Shown here: positions 50,909-59,939 of the stretch, one piece after another
Position numbering within the stretch: the stretch's first letter is position 1
How the letters are laid out: every line of letters starts with the position of its first letter
DNA from: Candidatus Bipolaricaulota bacterium
GTDB taxonomy: Bacteria > Bipolaricaulota > Bipolaricaulia > Bipolaricaulales > Bipolaricaulaceae
Direction: 5' to 3'
Assembly: GCA_937921255.1 (NCBI GenBank)
Contig: CAKZSO010000013.1
Span: 45,495-109,494, forward strand
Length of the DNA: 64,000 nucleotides
Translations under genes and position numbers: made by a program
The notes under the pieces: generated by a model
Databases searched by the model: none
What the model was told of the DNA's origin: nothing
Seen by the model: the letters and a program-made list of their open reading frames with translations, nothing else

Positions 50909-51889
50909 GTGACCACGCCCACGCGCAACTTGGCCCTGGAGCTCGTCCGCGTCACCGAGGCCGCCGCGATGGCTGCAGGGCGGTTCATGGGACGCGGCGA
51001 CAAGGCCGCCGCCGACCAGGCGGCCGTCGAGGCGATGCGGTTCATGCTCGCGAGCGTGGAGATGGACGGCGTGGTCGTGATTGGAGAGGGGGAGAAGGAC
51101 GAGGCCCCCATGCTCTACAACGGGGAGCGGGTCGGCACCGGAGCCCCACCCCAGGTCGACATCGCCGTGGACCCGATCGATGGAACGCGCCCGCTTGCCA
51201 CCGGAAACCTCAACGCGATCTCGACCGTCGCCATTGCCCCCCGGGGGACGATGTTCGACCCGGGGCCGTTTGTCTACATGAACAAGCTCGCCGTGGGCCC
51301 GGCGGCGAAGGGCCAGGTGGACATCACCGCGTCGGTGGAGGCCAACCTCGCTGCCATCGCCCGCGCCAAGGGGGACCGGATTGAGGACCTCACCGTGATC
51401 ATCCTCGACCGCCCCCGCCACGAGACGCTCATCGCCGACGTCCGCCGCCTCAGGGCCCGGATCCGGCTCATCCCCGACGGCGACGTAGCGGCGGCGCTCA
51501 TGACGGCGTGGCCGGAGTCGGGGATCGACGTCCTCCTCGGGATCGGCGGGACGCCGGAGGGGGTCCTGGCGGCGTGTGCCCTGCGGGCGATGGGCGGGGA
51601 GATCCAGGGGCGGCTTGTCGCCCGCGACGAGTACGAGCTCCGCCGCGGCCGGGACCTGGGCTACGAGTTCGAGAAGACCCTTACGATGGACGACCTCGTG
51701 GCCTCAGACGACGTGTGCTTTGCCGCCACCGGGATCACCGACGGCGAGCTCCTCCGCGGCGTGAAGTACTCCGGCGGCGGGGCAACTACAGACAGCCTCG
51801 TCGTCCGTGGCCTCTCGGGCACCGTGCGCCAGGTACGGGCCACCCACCGGTTGGAGAAGCTGAACCGGATCAGCCCAATCTCTTACTGA
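50909..51889 (+). CDS. glpX: Class II fructose-1,6-bisphosphatase
   Basis: Gluconeogenic phosphatase (Li+-sensitive inositol-phosphatase fold). It has 326 residues: LALELVRVTEAAAMAAGRFMGRGDKAAADQAAVEAMR, VVIGEGEKDEAPML, AVDPIDGTRPLATG, GIGGTPEGVLAACALRAMGGE and the C-terminal TGITDGELLRGVKY. A GGTGA SD lies before the GTG at 50909. Confidence 0.96.
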   Translation: MTTPTRNLALELVRVTEAAAMAAGRFMGRGDKAAADQAAVEAMRFMLASVEMDGVVVIGEGEKDEAPMLYNGERVGTGAPPQVDIAVDPIDGTRPLATGNLNAISTVAIAPRGTMFDPGPFVYMNKLAVGPAAKGQVDITASVEANLAAIARAKGDRIEDLTVIILDRPRHETLIADVRRLRARIRLIPDGDVAAALMTAWPESGIDVLLGIGGTPEGVLAACALRAMGGEIQGRLVARDEYELRRGRDLGYEFEKTLTMDDLVASDDVCFAATGITDGELLRGVKYSGGGATTDSLVVRGLSGTVRQVRATHRLEKLNRISPISY

Positions 51890-51917
51890 GCCGCCAGGCC
51901 ACACCCACAGTTCAACG

Positions 51918-52298
51918 CTACCGCCGGCGGGTGGGGAGGCGGAGGATGTGCCACGACACGCCCAAAGCAACCGCCGCGAGGAGCAGGCGCATCCAGGTCG
52001 CCTGGGCGACGAACGTCGCCGAGATCGCCACCGAGCCCCAGATGATTGCGAGCGTCCCCGCCTTCCACGTCCAGGGAAGGCCCCGCCCGTCCTCGTAGTC
52101 GCGAAGGCACCGGCCAAACAGCCGGTTCCCACGGAGCCAACGGTGAAGCCGCGGCGAACTGCGGGCAAAGAGCCACGCGGCGAGGAGGAGGAACGGCGTG
52201 GCCGGAACGACCGGGAGGATCCAGCCGATGACCGCCAGCCCGACGCAGAGGAGCCCGCACGCGGTGAGGATCAGGCGCCGGACGCGGGGAGAGGCCAC
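51918..52298 (-). CDS. YbaN/DUF454 family inner-membrane protein
   Basis: A 126-residue protein with two N-terminal TM segments (LILTACGLLCVGLAVIGWILP; LLLAAWLFARSS) and two later ones. The DUF454 signature LPVVPATPFLLLAAWLFARSSPRLHRWL, NRLFGRCLRDYEDGRGLP is present. Function unknown. GTG start 5 bases after the upstream glycosyltransferase-like gene, so an operon. Confidence 0.88.
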   Translation of the reverse strand: MASPRVRRLILTACGLLCVGLAVIGWILPVVPATPFLLLAAWLFARSSPRLHRWLRGNRLFGRCLRDYEDGRGLPWTWKAGTLAIIWGSVAISATFVAQATWMRLLLAAVALGVSWHILRLPTRRR

Positions 52299-52303
52299 GC
52301 CCG

Positions 52304-53440
52304 TCAGGCCGGGGCCACCCGGGATGGGCGGCTCCGCGCAAGGGCGGCGATCTCGTCCGCGATGTCGAGCGAGGCGTGGGGGTAGGCGATCTTCCGGGTG
52401 TTCGCCGCGTGGCGGGCGAGCTCGGGGGGGAAGGAGACCCAGCCGGCGAGGGTCGCCCGCACCTCGTCCGGGGTCTTCGCGTACACGCCCGCCCCCGCCT
52501 CTACAACGTACTGTACATTCGCAAGCTCGTTCACCATCCCGCCGGTGAGGATCATCGGAAGGCCCATGATCGCCGCCTCAGCGATCACCCCTGGGCCGGG
52601 TTTCCCAATGAGCAGGTCGGCGCCCCGCATCAAGGTCTCCATGTTCGTCACAAACCCGTACACATGGGCGGGGTCCTGCCACGAAACCTCGCGCAGCCGG
52701 GCGGCGAGAGCCTCGTTCTTCCCGGCCACGATCGCGACCTGAGCCCCCAATCCGTCGAGGGACCGGGCGAGCCGCTCCATCGCCCCCATCCCCTCGGCCC
52801 CGCTCACCACGAGCGCGGTGAGGAGATGCGGGTCCCAGCCGAGCTCCTCCCGAGCCTCGGCCTTCGTCTTCTCAAGGAGGGCGAACTTGGGGTGGGCGGG
52901 GTGGCCCACCAGCCGCAGCTTCTCGCGCGCCAGGCCCAGCTTGATCCCCTTCTCGATCGCGCTCTCCGTCGGCACCAGGCACCGATCCACCTCGGGGTGG
53001 AACCACCCGCTGTGCGGGGAGGCCATGTCCGTGATCACGGTGAGGAGGGGGAGCGAAACGCCCGATGCGCGACGAGCGGCCACCGCGAGCCCGCTGAACC
53101 CAGCGTGGAGGACCACCGCCGCCGACCACGTGGCGTAGGCGCGGCCGAGCGGGCCCTTGCGGCCGACCAGATGGGACAAGCTTCCCCGTCCTACCCTCAA
53201 CGCCATCGCACGGTCGATCGCCGCGACAAAGAGATCGTACGACGGCTGGTGGTGCCGCACCCACCACGGGTAGATCTCCGGGGCGCGGTGGAGGGGGGGG
53301 ATCCCGCACTTCCGGAACACGTCGAAGTACTCGCACTTGAACGTGTCGGGATAGCGGTGGTCGAGCGCCGCCTCGATGGCCCGGCCCGCGGCGCGGTGGC
53401 CGCCCCCCGTGTCCGACATGAGGAACCCCACTCGGATCAT
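52304..53440 (-). CDS. MGDG-synthase-like (GT28) glycosyltransferase
   Basis: A 378-residue GT-B glycosyltransferase resembling monogalactosyldiacylglycerol synthase / UgtP-type enzymes that add sugars to diacylglycerol: VGFLMSDTGGGHRAAGRAIEAAL, PLLTVITDMASPHSGWFHPEVD, VGHPAHPKF and the donor-binding block LIGKPGPGVIAEAAIMGLPMILT. It starts at ATG 53440; the track ORF to 53713 runs through the tRNA. A TATAGT box lies 9 bases upstream. Likely makes membrane glycolipids; product unproven. Confidence 0.88.
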   Translation of the reverse strand: MIRVGFLMSDTGGGHRAAGRAIEAALDHRYPDTFKCEYFDVFRKCGIPPLHRAPEIYPWWVRHHQPSYDLFVAAIDRAMALRVGRGSLSHLVGRKGPLGRAYATWSAAVVLHAGFSGLAVAARRASGVSLPLLTVITDMASPHSGWFHPEVDRCLVPTESAIEKGIKLGLAREKLRLVGHPAHPKFALLEKTKAEAREELGWDPHLLTALVVSGAEGMGAMERLARSLDGLGAQVAIVAGKNEALAARLREVSWQDPAHVYGFVTNMETLMRGADLLIGKPGPGVIAEAAIMGLPMILTGGMVNELANVQYVVEAGAGVYAKTPDEVRATLAGWVSFPPELARHAANTRKIAYPHASLDIADEIAALARSRPSRVAPA

Positions 53441-53558
53441 CGGACGGGGACTATACGCGGACCGAGCTCGCTCGGGCAACCTCCCGGGCCAAGGAAACGT
53501 TCCCCAAGAGCTGCGGAGACGAGGAGCGGGGCGGAAAGACGGCTCAGGAGTCTGCTTC

Positions 53559-53635
53559 TGGTCGGAGCGAGCGGATTTGAACCGCTGACCCCTGGCCCCC
53601 CATGCCAGTGCGCTACCATGCTGCGCCACGCTCCG
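53559..53635 (-). tRNA. tRNA-Pro (anticodon GGG)
   Basis: Minus-strand cloverleaf with 7-bp acceptor stem CGGAGCG/CGCTCCG, D arm GGCGCAGCATGGTAGCGC, and anticodon stem CTGGC/GCCAG around ATGGGGG (anticodon GGG). The T arm is AGCGG TTCAAAT CCGCT, and CCA is encoded. It begins about 120 bases upstream of the glycosyltransferase start on the same strand. Confidence 0.94.
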
Positions 53636-53752
53636 CCGCAAGGGATGGTATCGTCCCCGCCACCCCGCGCCAACCCTCCCGCCGGAACGGACGGCCGCTG
53701 CCCTGGTAGGCACTCCCCCTCGCGGTTATGCTGATTCGCACTGGAGCTTGGG

Positions 53753-56488
53753 ATGACACACGACGCCGATCAACCATGGCACGCGGTTCCCAACGATGAG
53801 CTTCTCCGGAGGTTGGGCACCGGCGACGAGGGCCTGCGGACCGCCGAGGTTGCCCGCCGGCGGGAGGAGTTCGGCCCCAACGCGCTGGATGGCGAGGCGC
53901 CGATCACCCCCCTCCAGGTCCTCGCCCACCAACTCCACCACCCGCTGATCTACCTCCTCCTCGGTGCGGCCGGGGTGTCGGTCCTCGCCGGCCACGCCGT
54001 CGACGCGATCATCATCGGGGGCGTGGTCGTTGTGAACACGCTTCTCGGGGCGGTGCAGGAGTGGCGGGCGGACAAGGCGCTGGAGACCCTGCACCGCATG
54101 GCCTCCCCCCACGCCCAGGTCCGTCGCGACGGGAAGGTCGTGGAGGTGAACGCCGATGAGGTCGTCCCCGGCGACATCCTCCTCCTAGAGACGGGGCACC
54201 GCGTGGCAGCGGACGCCCGCGTGCTCGACGCCGCCGACCTCATCGTGGACGAGTCTGCCCTCACCGGGGAGAGCGAGCCGGTGGCCAAGGCGCCCGGTGT
54301 CCTCCCCAAGGAGACCCCGCTTGCCGACCGGACGAACATGGTGTGGTCCTCCACCGCTGTCGCCGGGGGCCGCGGGACCGCCGTGGTCGTCGCAACCGGG
54401 ATGCGCACCGCCCTGGGAGGGGTGGCGGCCCAGGTGCGGGAGACCGGACGGGAGCAGACTCCGCTCCAGCGGCGCCTGGCCCGGCTAGGCACGGTGCTCG
54501 GCCTCGCGGGGATCGGCCTCGCGGGTCTGGTGTTCCTGATCGGCCTTCTGCGGGGCTTCGCCTGGCTGGAGATGGTCTTGTTCTCGGTGGCCGTGGCCGT
54601 GTCAGCGATCCCGGAAGGGCTCCCGGCGGTGATCAGCATCACCCTCGCCCTCGGCGTGCAGCGGATGGCCCGCCGCCACGCGATCGTCCGTCGTCTCCCC
54701 GCGGTGGAAACCCTCGGCTCGACAACCGTCATCTGCTCGGACAAAACGGGCACGATCACCCGCAACGAGATGACGGTGACCGCCCTGTGGACGCGCCGGG
54801 GGACCCACGAGGTCACGGGGTCGGGATTTGACCCGTCCGGGGAGATCCGCCCGGCGGACGGGGCCGAGGGAACCGACCCCGCAGTGCCGCTTCTTCTTGA
54901 GATCGGCGCCTTGTGCAACAACGCCCAGCTTGGGGAGGAGGGCGGGGCGTGGCGGGTGCAGGGCACCCCCACCGAGGGGGCGCTCGTTGTCGCCGCCCGC
55001 AAGGGCGGGATCCACCCCAAGCGCCCCCGCCTGGGCGAAATCCCGTTCTCGAGCGACCGAAAGTACATGGCCACCCTCCACCCAGCGGAGACGGGGACGG
55101 TCGCGCTGGTGAAGGGGGCCCCGGACCGCCTGCTCGCCTTCTGTGCCCGGATTCAAGATGGGGACGCGGTCCGCGACCTCACAGACAACGATCGGCGGGA
55201 GATCGAGGCGGCGATCGACACGTTCGCCGGCCGGGCGCTGCGGGTCGTGGCCGGCGCCCGGCGGGAGTTCCCCGACGGAAGGGATCGCTTGGACGAGGGG
55301 GACGTGGAGGAGGGGCTGACGTTCGTTGGGCTGTGGGGGATGGTCGACCCGCCGCGGCCGGAGGCGATTCAGGCGGTCGCCGATGCCCAGCGGGCGGGGA
55401 TCCGCGTGGTGATGATCACCGGGGACCACAAGGCCACCGCCGCGGCGATTGCCCGCGAGGTGGGGATCATCGCCCACGGTGAGGAGGTGATCACCGGGGC
55501 CGAGCTCGACGCGATGGCGGACGAGGAGCTCGCGCAACGGGTAGAGCACGTTGGGGTGTTCGCCCGCGTGACCCCAGCCCACAAGCTGCGCATCCTCCAG
55601 GCCCTCAAGGCCCGCGGCGAGATCGTGGCGATGACTGGCGACGGGGTGAACGACGCCCCGGCCCTCAAGGGAGCGGACATCGGCGTGGCAATGGGCAGGA
55701 CCGGAACCGAGGTCGCCAAGGCGTCTGCGGACATGATCCTCACCGACGACAACTTCGCCACGATCGTCCACGCCGTGGAGGAGGGGCGGGTCATCTTCGC
55801 CAACCTGCGCCGGGTGGTGTACTTCCTCATCACGACGAACCTCGGGGAGATCCTCACCCTGACCGCGGCGCTCGTCGTCGGGCTGCCGCTCCCGCTCACG
55901 GCGATCATGATCCTCTGGATCAACCTCGTCACCGACGGGGCGTGTACGATCCCGTTGGGGATCGAGCCCAAGCATCGGGACGTGCTGCTCGGGCCGCCCC
56001 GGCCGCCGCGGGAGGGTGTGCTCCACCTGCCGGTGGTGCGGCGGATGGCCCTCCTCGCCCCGGTGATGGCGGCGGGGACGCTCGGGCTGTTCGCCCACGA
56101 GCTCCGCACAGGCACCGTCGAGCACGCGATGACGGTGGCGTTCGCGGTTCTCGCCGCGTTCCAGTGGTTCCAGGCCCTCAACGCCCGCTCCAGCCGCCTA
56201 TCGGTCCTGTCCGTGGGGCTGTTCACCAACCGGGCGCTGTGGATCGGGATCAGCGTCGCGGTGGCGCTGCAGCTCCTCGTGATCTACACCCCGGTGGGGC
56301 GGACCATGTTCGGCACGGTGCCCCTCACCGCAGTGGATTGGGTCAAGATTCTGGCCGTGGGGGGCTCGATTCTCCTCGTCGACGAGGCCCTCAAGGCCCT
56401 CGGCGTTCACGGAAAGCGGCCGTCGTCTCTCGGCCGGGGGCCCCACGGGGCGCCCGCCGGCGGGGGCCGGGGCGGGTCTTCTCCGTAG
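53753..56488 (+). CDS. P-type cation (Ca2+-type) ATPase
   Basis: A 911-residue P2-type ATPase (PMCA/SERCA/Na-pump-like). The N-terminal cation_ATPase_N domain (PWHAVPNDELLRRLGTGDEGL) is followed by the actuator DEVVPGDILLLETGHRVAADAR with TGES (ALTGESEPVAK). TM4 contains AVSAIPEGLPAVISI, and the phosphorylated Asp D330 is in CSDKTGTITRNEM. KGAPDRLL in the N domain and TGDGVNDAPALKGADIGVAMG complete the core. The C-terminal domain has NLVTDGACTIPLGIEPK and ends in a Gly/Arg-rich tail. Ca2+ export is likely, Na+ possible. GGAG SD. Confidence 0.94.
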   Translation: MTHDADQPWHAVPNDELLRRLGTGDEGLRTAEVARRREEFGPNALDGEAPITPLQVLAHQLHHPLIYLLLGAAGVSVLAGHAVDAIIIGGVVVVNTLLGAVQEWRADKALETLHRMASPHAQVRRDGKVVEVNADEVVPGDILLLETGHRVAADARVLDAADLIVDESALTGESEPVAKAPGVLPKETPLADRTNMVWSSTAVAGGRGTAVVVATGMRTALGGVAAQVRETGREQTPLQRRLARLGTVLGLAGIGLAGLVFLIGLLRGFAWLEMVLFSVAVAVSAIPEGLPAVISITLALGVQRMARRHAIVRRLPAVETLGSTTVICSDKTGTITRNEMTVTALWTRRGTHEVTGSGFDPSGEIRPADGAEGTDPAVPLLLEIGALCNNAQLGEEGGAWRVQGTPTEGALVVAARKGGIHPKRPRLGEIPFSSDRKYMATLHPAETGTVALVKGAPDRLLAFCARIQDGDAVRDLTDNDRREIEAAIDTFAGRALRVVAGARREFPDGRDRLDEGDVEEGLTFVGLWGMVDPPRPEAIQAVADAQRAGIRVVMITGDHKATAAAIAREVGIIAHGEEVITGAELDAMADEELAQRVEHVGVFARVTPAHKLRILQALKARGEIVAMTGDGVNDAPALKGADIGVAMGRTGTEVAKASADMILTDDNFATIVHAVEEGRVIFANLRRVVYFLITTNLGEILTLTAALVVGLPLPLTAIMILWINLVTDGACTIPLGIEPKHRDVLLGPPRPPREGVLHLPVVRRMALLAPVMAAGTLGLFAHELRTGTVEHAMTVAFAVLAAFQWFQALNARSSRLSVLSVGLFTNRALWIGISVAVALQLLVIYTPVGRTMFGTVPLTAVDWVKILAVGGSILLVDEALKALGVHGKRPSSLGRGPHGAPAGGGRGGSSP

Positions 56489-56501
56489 GGCAGGAGGTCG
56501 G

Positions 56502-57953
56502 ATGATCGGGGTCAGCGTGGCGGTGGGGGTCGTAGGCGGGCTGGCAGGGGTTGCCGTGGCGCGCGCGCTTCGGCTGCGGGCCGAGCAACCAGGGGAACCG
56601 GTGAACGCACCGCCCGTGGACGCAGGGCAGCTCGCCGAACACCTCGCGGCGGCGATCCGCTGCCCGACGATCTCCCATCAGGACCCGGCCCAGTTTGATC
56701 CCCGGCCGTTCGCCGAGCTCCGCGGCGCCCTCGAGCGGGCGTTCCCCCGCCTCCACGCGACGCTCAGGCGGGAGACCGTGTCCGAGCACAGCCTCCTCTA
56801 CACCTGGGAGGGCGCCGACCCCTCGCTCCGCCCGGCCCTCCTCATGGGCCACCTCGACGTCGTCCCGGTCGAGGCGGGGGCGGAGAAGCACTGGACCCAC
56901 CCGCCCTTCTCTGGGGCGATCGCGGACGGGTTCGTGTGGGGCCGGGGAACGCTCGACACGAAGGGGAGCGTGGTGGCGATCCTCGAGGCGGTGGAGACCC
57001 TCCTCGAACAGGGGTTCCGTCCCCGGCGCACGGTGTACCTCGCGTTCGGGCACGACGAGGAGGTCTCCGGACGTCGTGGGGCAAAGGTGATGGCTGACCT
57101 CCTCCGCTCCCGGGGCGTTGAACTGGAATGGGTGGTCGACGAGGGGGGAGCGATCCTCGCCGAGGGTTCCGTGTCCGGGGTCCGGGCACCGGTGGCGCTG
57201 GTCGGGGTGGCGGAGAAGGGCTACCTCACCCTCCGCCTCACCGCCGAGGGCCAGGGGGGCCACTCGGCGATGCCGCCCCGGAACACCGCGGTCAGGAGGC
57301 TCGCGCGGGCGGTCGAGCGCCTAGAGCGTCACCCCTTCCCGCCCCAGCTTCGCGAGCCGACGCTTGAGCTCCTCGCCGCCACCGCCCCGCAGATGCCGTT
57401 CGCGAGGAAGCTCGCCCTCGCCAACCTCTGGCTCAGCGGACCGTTCGTGGCCTGGACCATGGCACGGAACCGGACCACCGCCGCCCTCGTCCGGACCACC
57501 GCTGCGGTGACGGTCCTCCAGGCTGGGACGAAGGAGAACGTGGTCCCTCAAACCGCCCAGGCGACGGTCAACCTGCGCCTGCTCCCTGGCGAGTCGGTGG
57601 AGACAGTCCTCGCCCGCGTGCGGCGGGTTCTGGGGCCGGAGGTGTGCGTCGAGCCGGCGTCCGAGGGGTGGAACCCGTCCCCGGTGAGCCCAACCGACGC
57701 CGAGGCATACCGCGCCCTCTCCCGCGTGGTCCGCGGGCTGTTTCCGGAGGCGGTCGTCGCCCCAAACCTCGTCGTCGGGGCCACCGACTCCCGCTACTAC
57801 GCCCCGATCGCCCAGAGCACGCTTCGGTTCGTTCCGATCACCCTCACGCGCGAGGACATGGGCCGGATCCACGGAACGGACGAGCGGATTTCGGTCGAAT
57901 CCCTCGTCCGGTGCGTGGCGTTCTTTGTCCGACTGATCGAGGAGGCAGCGTGA
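56502..57953 (+). CDS. M20-family metallopeptidase (carboxypeptidase S-like)
   Basis: 483 residues. An N-terminal membrane anchor (VSVAVGVVGGLAGVAVARAL) is followed by the M20 catalytic domain: LLMGHLDVVPV (metal His/Asp), DGFVWGRGTLDTKGS (bridging Asp), FGHDEEVSGRRGA (catalytic Glu-Glu) and a late NLVVGATDSRYY with the last metal His region. A dimerisation insert contains GQGGHSAMPPRN. Membrane-tethered dipeptidase or acylaminoacid hydrolase likely. It overlaps the GNAT gene by 4 bases. Confidence 0.91.
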   Translation: MIGVSVAVGVVGGLAGVAVARALRLRAEQPGEPVNAPPVDAGQLAEHLAAAIRCPTISHQDPAQFDPRPFAELRGALERAFPRLHATLRRETVSEHSLLYTWEGADPSLRPALLMGHLDVVPVEAGAEKHWTHPPFSGAIADGFVWGRGTLDTKGSVVAILEAVETLLEQGFRPRRTVYLAFGHDEEVSGRRGAKVMADLLRSRGVELEWVVDEGGAILAEGSVSGVRAPVALVGVAEKGYLTLRLTAEGQGGHSAMPPRNTAVRRLARAVERLERHPFPPQLREPTLELLAATAPQMPFARKLALANLWLSGPFVAWTMARNRTTAALVRTTAAVTVLQAGTKENVVPQTAQATVNLRLLPGESVETVLARVRRVLGPEVCVEPASEGWNPSPVSPTDAEAYRALSRVVRGLFPEAVVAPNLVVGATDSRYYAPIAQSTLRFVPITLTREDMGRIHGTDERISVESLVRCVAFFVRLIEEAA

Positions 57954-58740
57954 CAATCGCAGACCTGAACACAGATCTCGAGCCCCTGTACCGGGTGTGC
58001 CTCGAGGACTGGTCGCCCGAGATGAAGGGTGCCGGAGACCACAAGCGCCGTTGGTACGAGAAGATGAAGGACCACGGCCTGCGGGTGAAGGTGGCCCTCG
58101 ATGACCAGGGCGTGGCGGGCGGGATGATCCAGTACCTCCCGATCGAGCACTCCTTCGCTGAAGGAGAGGACCTGTACATGATCCTCTGCATCTGGGTCCA
58201 CGGGCACGCGGAGGGGCGGGGGAACTTCCAGGGGCAGGGGATGGGCCGGGCCCTCCTCCGCGCCGCGGAGGAGGACGCCCGCGCCCGCGGGGCAAAGGGG
58301 ATCGCGGCGTGGGGCGCGGATCTCCCGTTCTGGATGAGGGCCGAGCGGTTCCGGAACCACGGGTACCGCCAGGCTGATCGGATGGGCATCCAGGTCCTCG
58401 TGTGGAAGCCGTTCGCCCCAGATGCCGTTCCCCCACGGTGGATTCGAACGAAGAACCGCCCCGAGCCCGTCCCGGGCGTGGTGTCCGTGGTGGCGTTTGT
58501 GAACGGGTGCGGCCCGGCGATGAACCTCGTTGCCGAGCGGGCCCGCCGCGCCGCAGCCGGGTTCGGGGACCATGTGCGGTGCGAGATCGTGGACACCTCG
58601 GACCGGGCAACGTTCATCGCGGGGGGATCTCCGACGCCCTGTTCGTCGATGGCAGGGAAGTCCGCACCGGTCCGCCCCCGTCCGAGGAGGAGCTCCGTGC
58701 CCTCCTCGCCCGCCGGGTGCGGAAGCTCCCCCAGCCGTGA
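57950..58740 (+). pseudogene. GNAT + YoaP-like protein, frameshifted in a G-run
   Basis: GTG 57950 opens MTIADLNTDLEPLYRVCLED ... GNFQGQGMGRALLRAAEEDARARGAKGIAAWG, a GNAT domain (about 1-150) of the YoaP-like type. A thioredoxin-like tail follows (NRPEPVPGVVSVVAFVNGCGPAMNL). At 58621-58626 a GGGGGG run breaks the frame. One more G would continue as GISDALFVDGREVRTGPPPSEEELRALLARRV and end at 58740 (track ORF 58402-58740). As written the frame wanders to 58915 in low-complexity sequence. It overlaps the M20 stop. The cause may be a real mutation or a homopolymer sequencing error. Confidence 0.85.
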
Positions 58741-59046
58741 GACACCAGGGGCCCGAGGAGCACGGGATCTCAGACCTGAGCGCGCCCTGAGACCGCTGGG
58801 CACCTCGCCGGAAGGTCCACCACGAGGAGAGAGCCCCCTCTCCCCATCCTCGGGAGAGGACGAGGAGGCACACACGCTCACGCCGTACGGGCGAAGCGAT
58901 GAGCTGAACCAGTAGGGAGTGGTACGGAGAGAGGAACGGCCAATGCCTCGCCACAGGTGGGGTTCTCGGTGAGGGCGTCCACCAGGCGGGCCCCACACAT
59001 CGGGTCCCAGGTCTTGGGAACCTCAACCCAAACCGCGGAACAACCG
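58741..59046. other. 306-base intergenic region with a REP-like hairpin
   Basis: It contains CTCTCCC...GGGAGAG (58838-58858), the same stem as near 45519. On the minus strand next to tlpA there is a short open stretch (WVEVPKTWDPMCGARLVDAL) that might be a gene remnant, but it has no start, family or continuation I can support. No credible gene seen. Confidence 0.5.
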
Positions 59047-59637
59047 CTACAACCAGGGGGCGAGGACGGCGTCGGTCAGGCTCTCGGGGTGACCGATGAA
59101 CCGGATGATCCCCTGCCGATCGAGGAACACGGTCCGCGGAATGGATTCGATCCCAAACAGGTGGGCCACGGCCCTGGACTCGGAGAACGGGGCCCACAGG
59201 TTGATGAACCCGCGAATGCCGTGCGCCTCAAGGAACCGCGCCGCGTCCTCGCGCCGGTAGTCCAGGCTCACCGCCACCACCTTGAGCCCGAACGCCTGGT
59301 ACTTCTGGCGGAGGGCCTCGAGCTTGGGAACGGACACCTGGCACGGCTTGCACCAACTGGCCCAGAAATCGAGGACGACCGGGCAGCCCCGGAACGCGGA
59401 CAGGCTCACTGGGACTCCGGAGAAGTCGGGGAGGGCAAAGTCCGGGGCGCGTTGCCCAACCCCGTAGCCCACTTCGACGCCCGGGGACGATGGTGTGCTC
59501 CCAGGGGAGCAACCGGGCTCGGCCGCCCCCACAGGGGGCGGGAAGGCCCACAGCCCCCCCGCCAGGAAGACGCCGAAGGCCGCTAACCGAAACCCGATTG
59601 CGAATCTGCTCGTCCGCGGGGACCGTTCCCGGTTCAT
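59047..59637 (-). CDS. TlpA/ResA-like exported thioredoxin
   Basis: A 196-residue extracytoplasmic thiol-disulfide oxidoreductase. N-terminal signal/anchor about 10-38 (LAAFGVFLAGGLWAF), then APDFALPDFSGVPVSLSAFRGCPVVLDFWASWCKPCQVSVPKLEAL with redox centre WCKPC, and the cis-Pro loop GIESIPRTVFLDRQGIIRF. Two extra Cys (GCSPG; RGCPV) are outside the active site. The start is confirmed by a TAGCGT box 6 bases upstream. Likely cytochrome or protein disulfide reduction. Confidence 0.92.
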   Translation of the reverse strand: MNRERSPRTSRFAIGFRLAAFGVFLAGGLWAFPPPVGAAEPGCSPGSTPSSPGVEVGYGVGQRAPDFALPDFSGVPVSLSAFRGCPVVLDFWASWCKPCQVSVPKLEALRQKYQAFGLKVVAVSLDYRREDAARFLEAHGIRGFINLWAPFSESRAVAHLFGIESIPRTVFLDRQGIIRFIGHPESLTDAVLAPWL

Positions 59638-59643
59638 GGCCCA

Positions 59644-59649
59644 ACGCTA
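59644..59649 (-). promoter_or_regulatory. TAGCGT -10 box, leaderless spacing (N6) to tlpA-like gene
   Basis: TAGCGT on the minus strand ends exactly 6 bases before the ATG at 59637, with no SD between. Confidence 0.6.
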
Positions 59650-59718
59650 CCCGCTCGTCTGTGGACCTGCCATGAATCAGAGGTGGAACGGTCGTGGACG
59701 CAGCGCCCGAGCGACCCG

Positions 59719-59747
59719 TTGCAGCTAGGAACCCCACAGGTGAGAAT
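59719..59747 (+). promoter_or_regulatory. TTGCAG-N17-GAGAAT promoter of tRNA-Ser
   Basis: A -35 of TTGCAG (59719-59724), a 17-base spacer and a -10 of GAGAAT (59742-59747) put the start about 17 bases before the tRNA. Confidence 0.5.
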
Positions 59748-59770
59748 CGTCCGCATCCGAGGGCGATCGC

Positions 59771-59858
59771 GGAGGGATGGGTGAGCGGACGAAACCGCCG
59801 GTCTTGAAAACCGGTGAGCCGCAAGGTTCCGTGGGTTCAAATCCCACTCCCTCCGCCA
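59771..59858 (+). tRNA. tRNA-Ser (anticodon TGA)
   Basis: Class II tRNA, 85 nt plus encoded CCA. Acceptor stem GGAGGGA/TCCCTCC with discriminator G, anticodon stem CCGGT/ACCGG around CTTGAAA (anticodon TGA), a long variable arm (GAGCCGCAAGGTTCC) and T arm GTGGGTTCAAATCCCAC. Confidence 0.95.
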
Positions 59859-59926
59859 GGAAGAGTCGCAAAGCCCATGTCCCGGGTCGGGAAGCCCGCG
59901 CGGCCTCGGGAGACCTCGGTCGCGGG

Positions 59927-59932
59927 TACCAT
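59927..59932 (+). promoter_or_regulatory. TACCAT -10 box, near-leaderless spacing (N7) to HAD gene
   Basis: TACCAT ends 7 bases before the ATG at 59940, supporting that start over the track start at 59814, which crosses the tRNA. Confidence 0.45.
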
Positions 59933-59939
59933 CGGGCCG

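Noticed and set aside
58939-59040. Gene remnant WVEVPKTWDPMCGARLVDAL on the minus strand
   Set aside because: Short, no start or homologous family I can name, and directly next to the tlpA stop; too weak to annotate.
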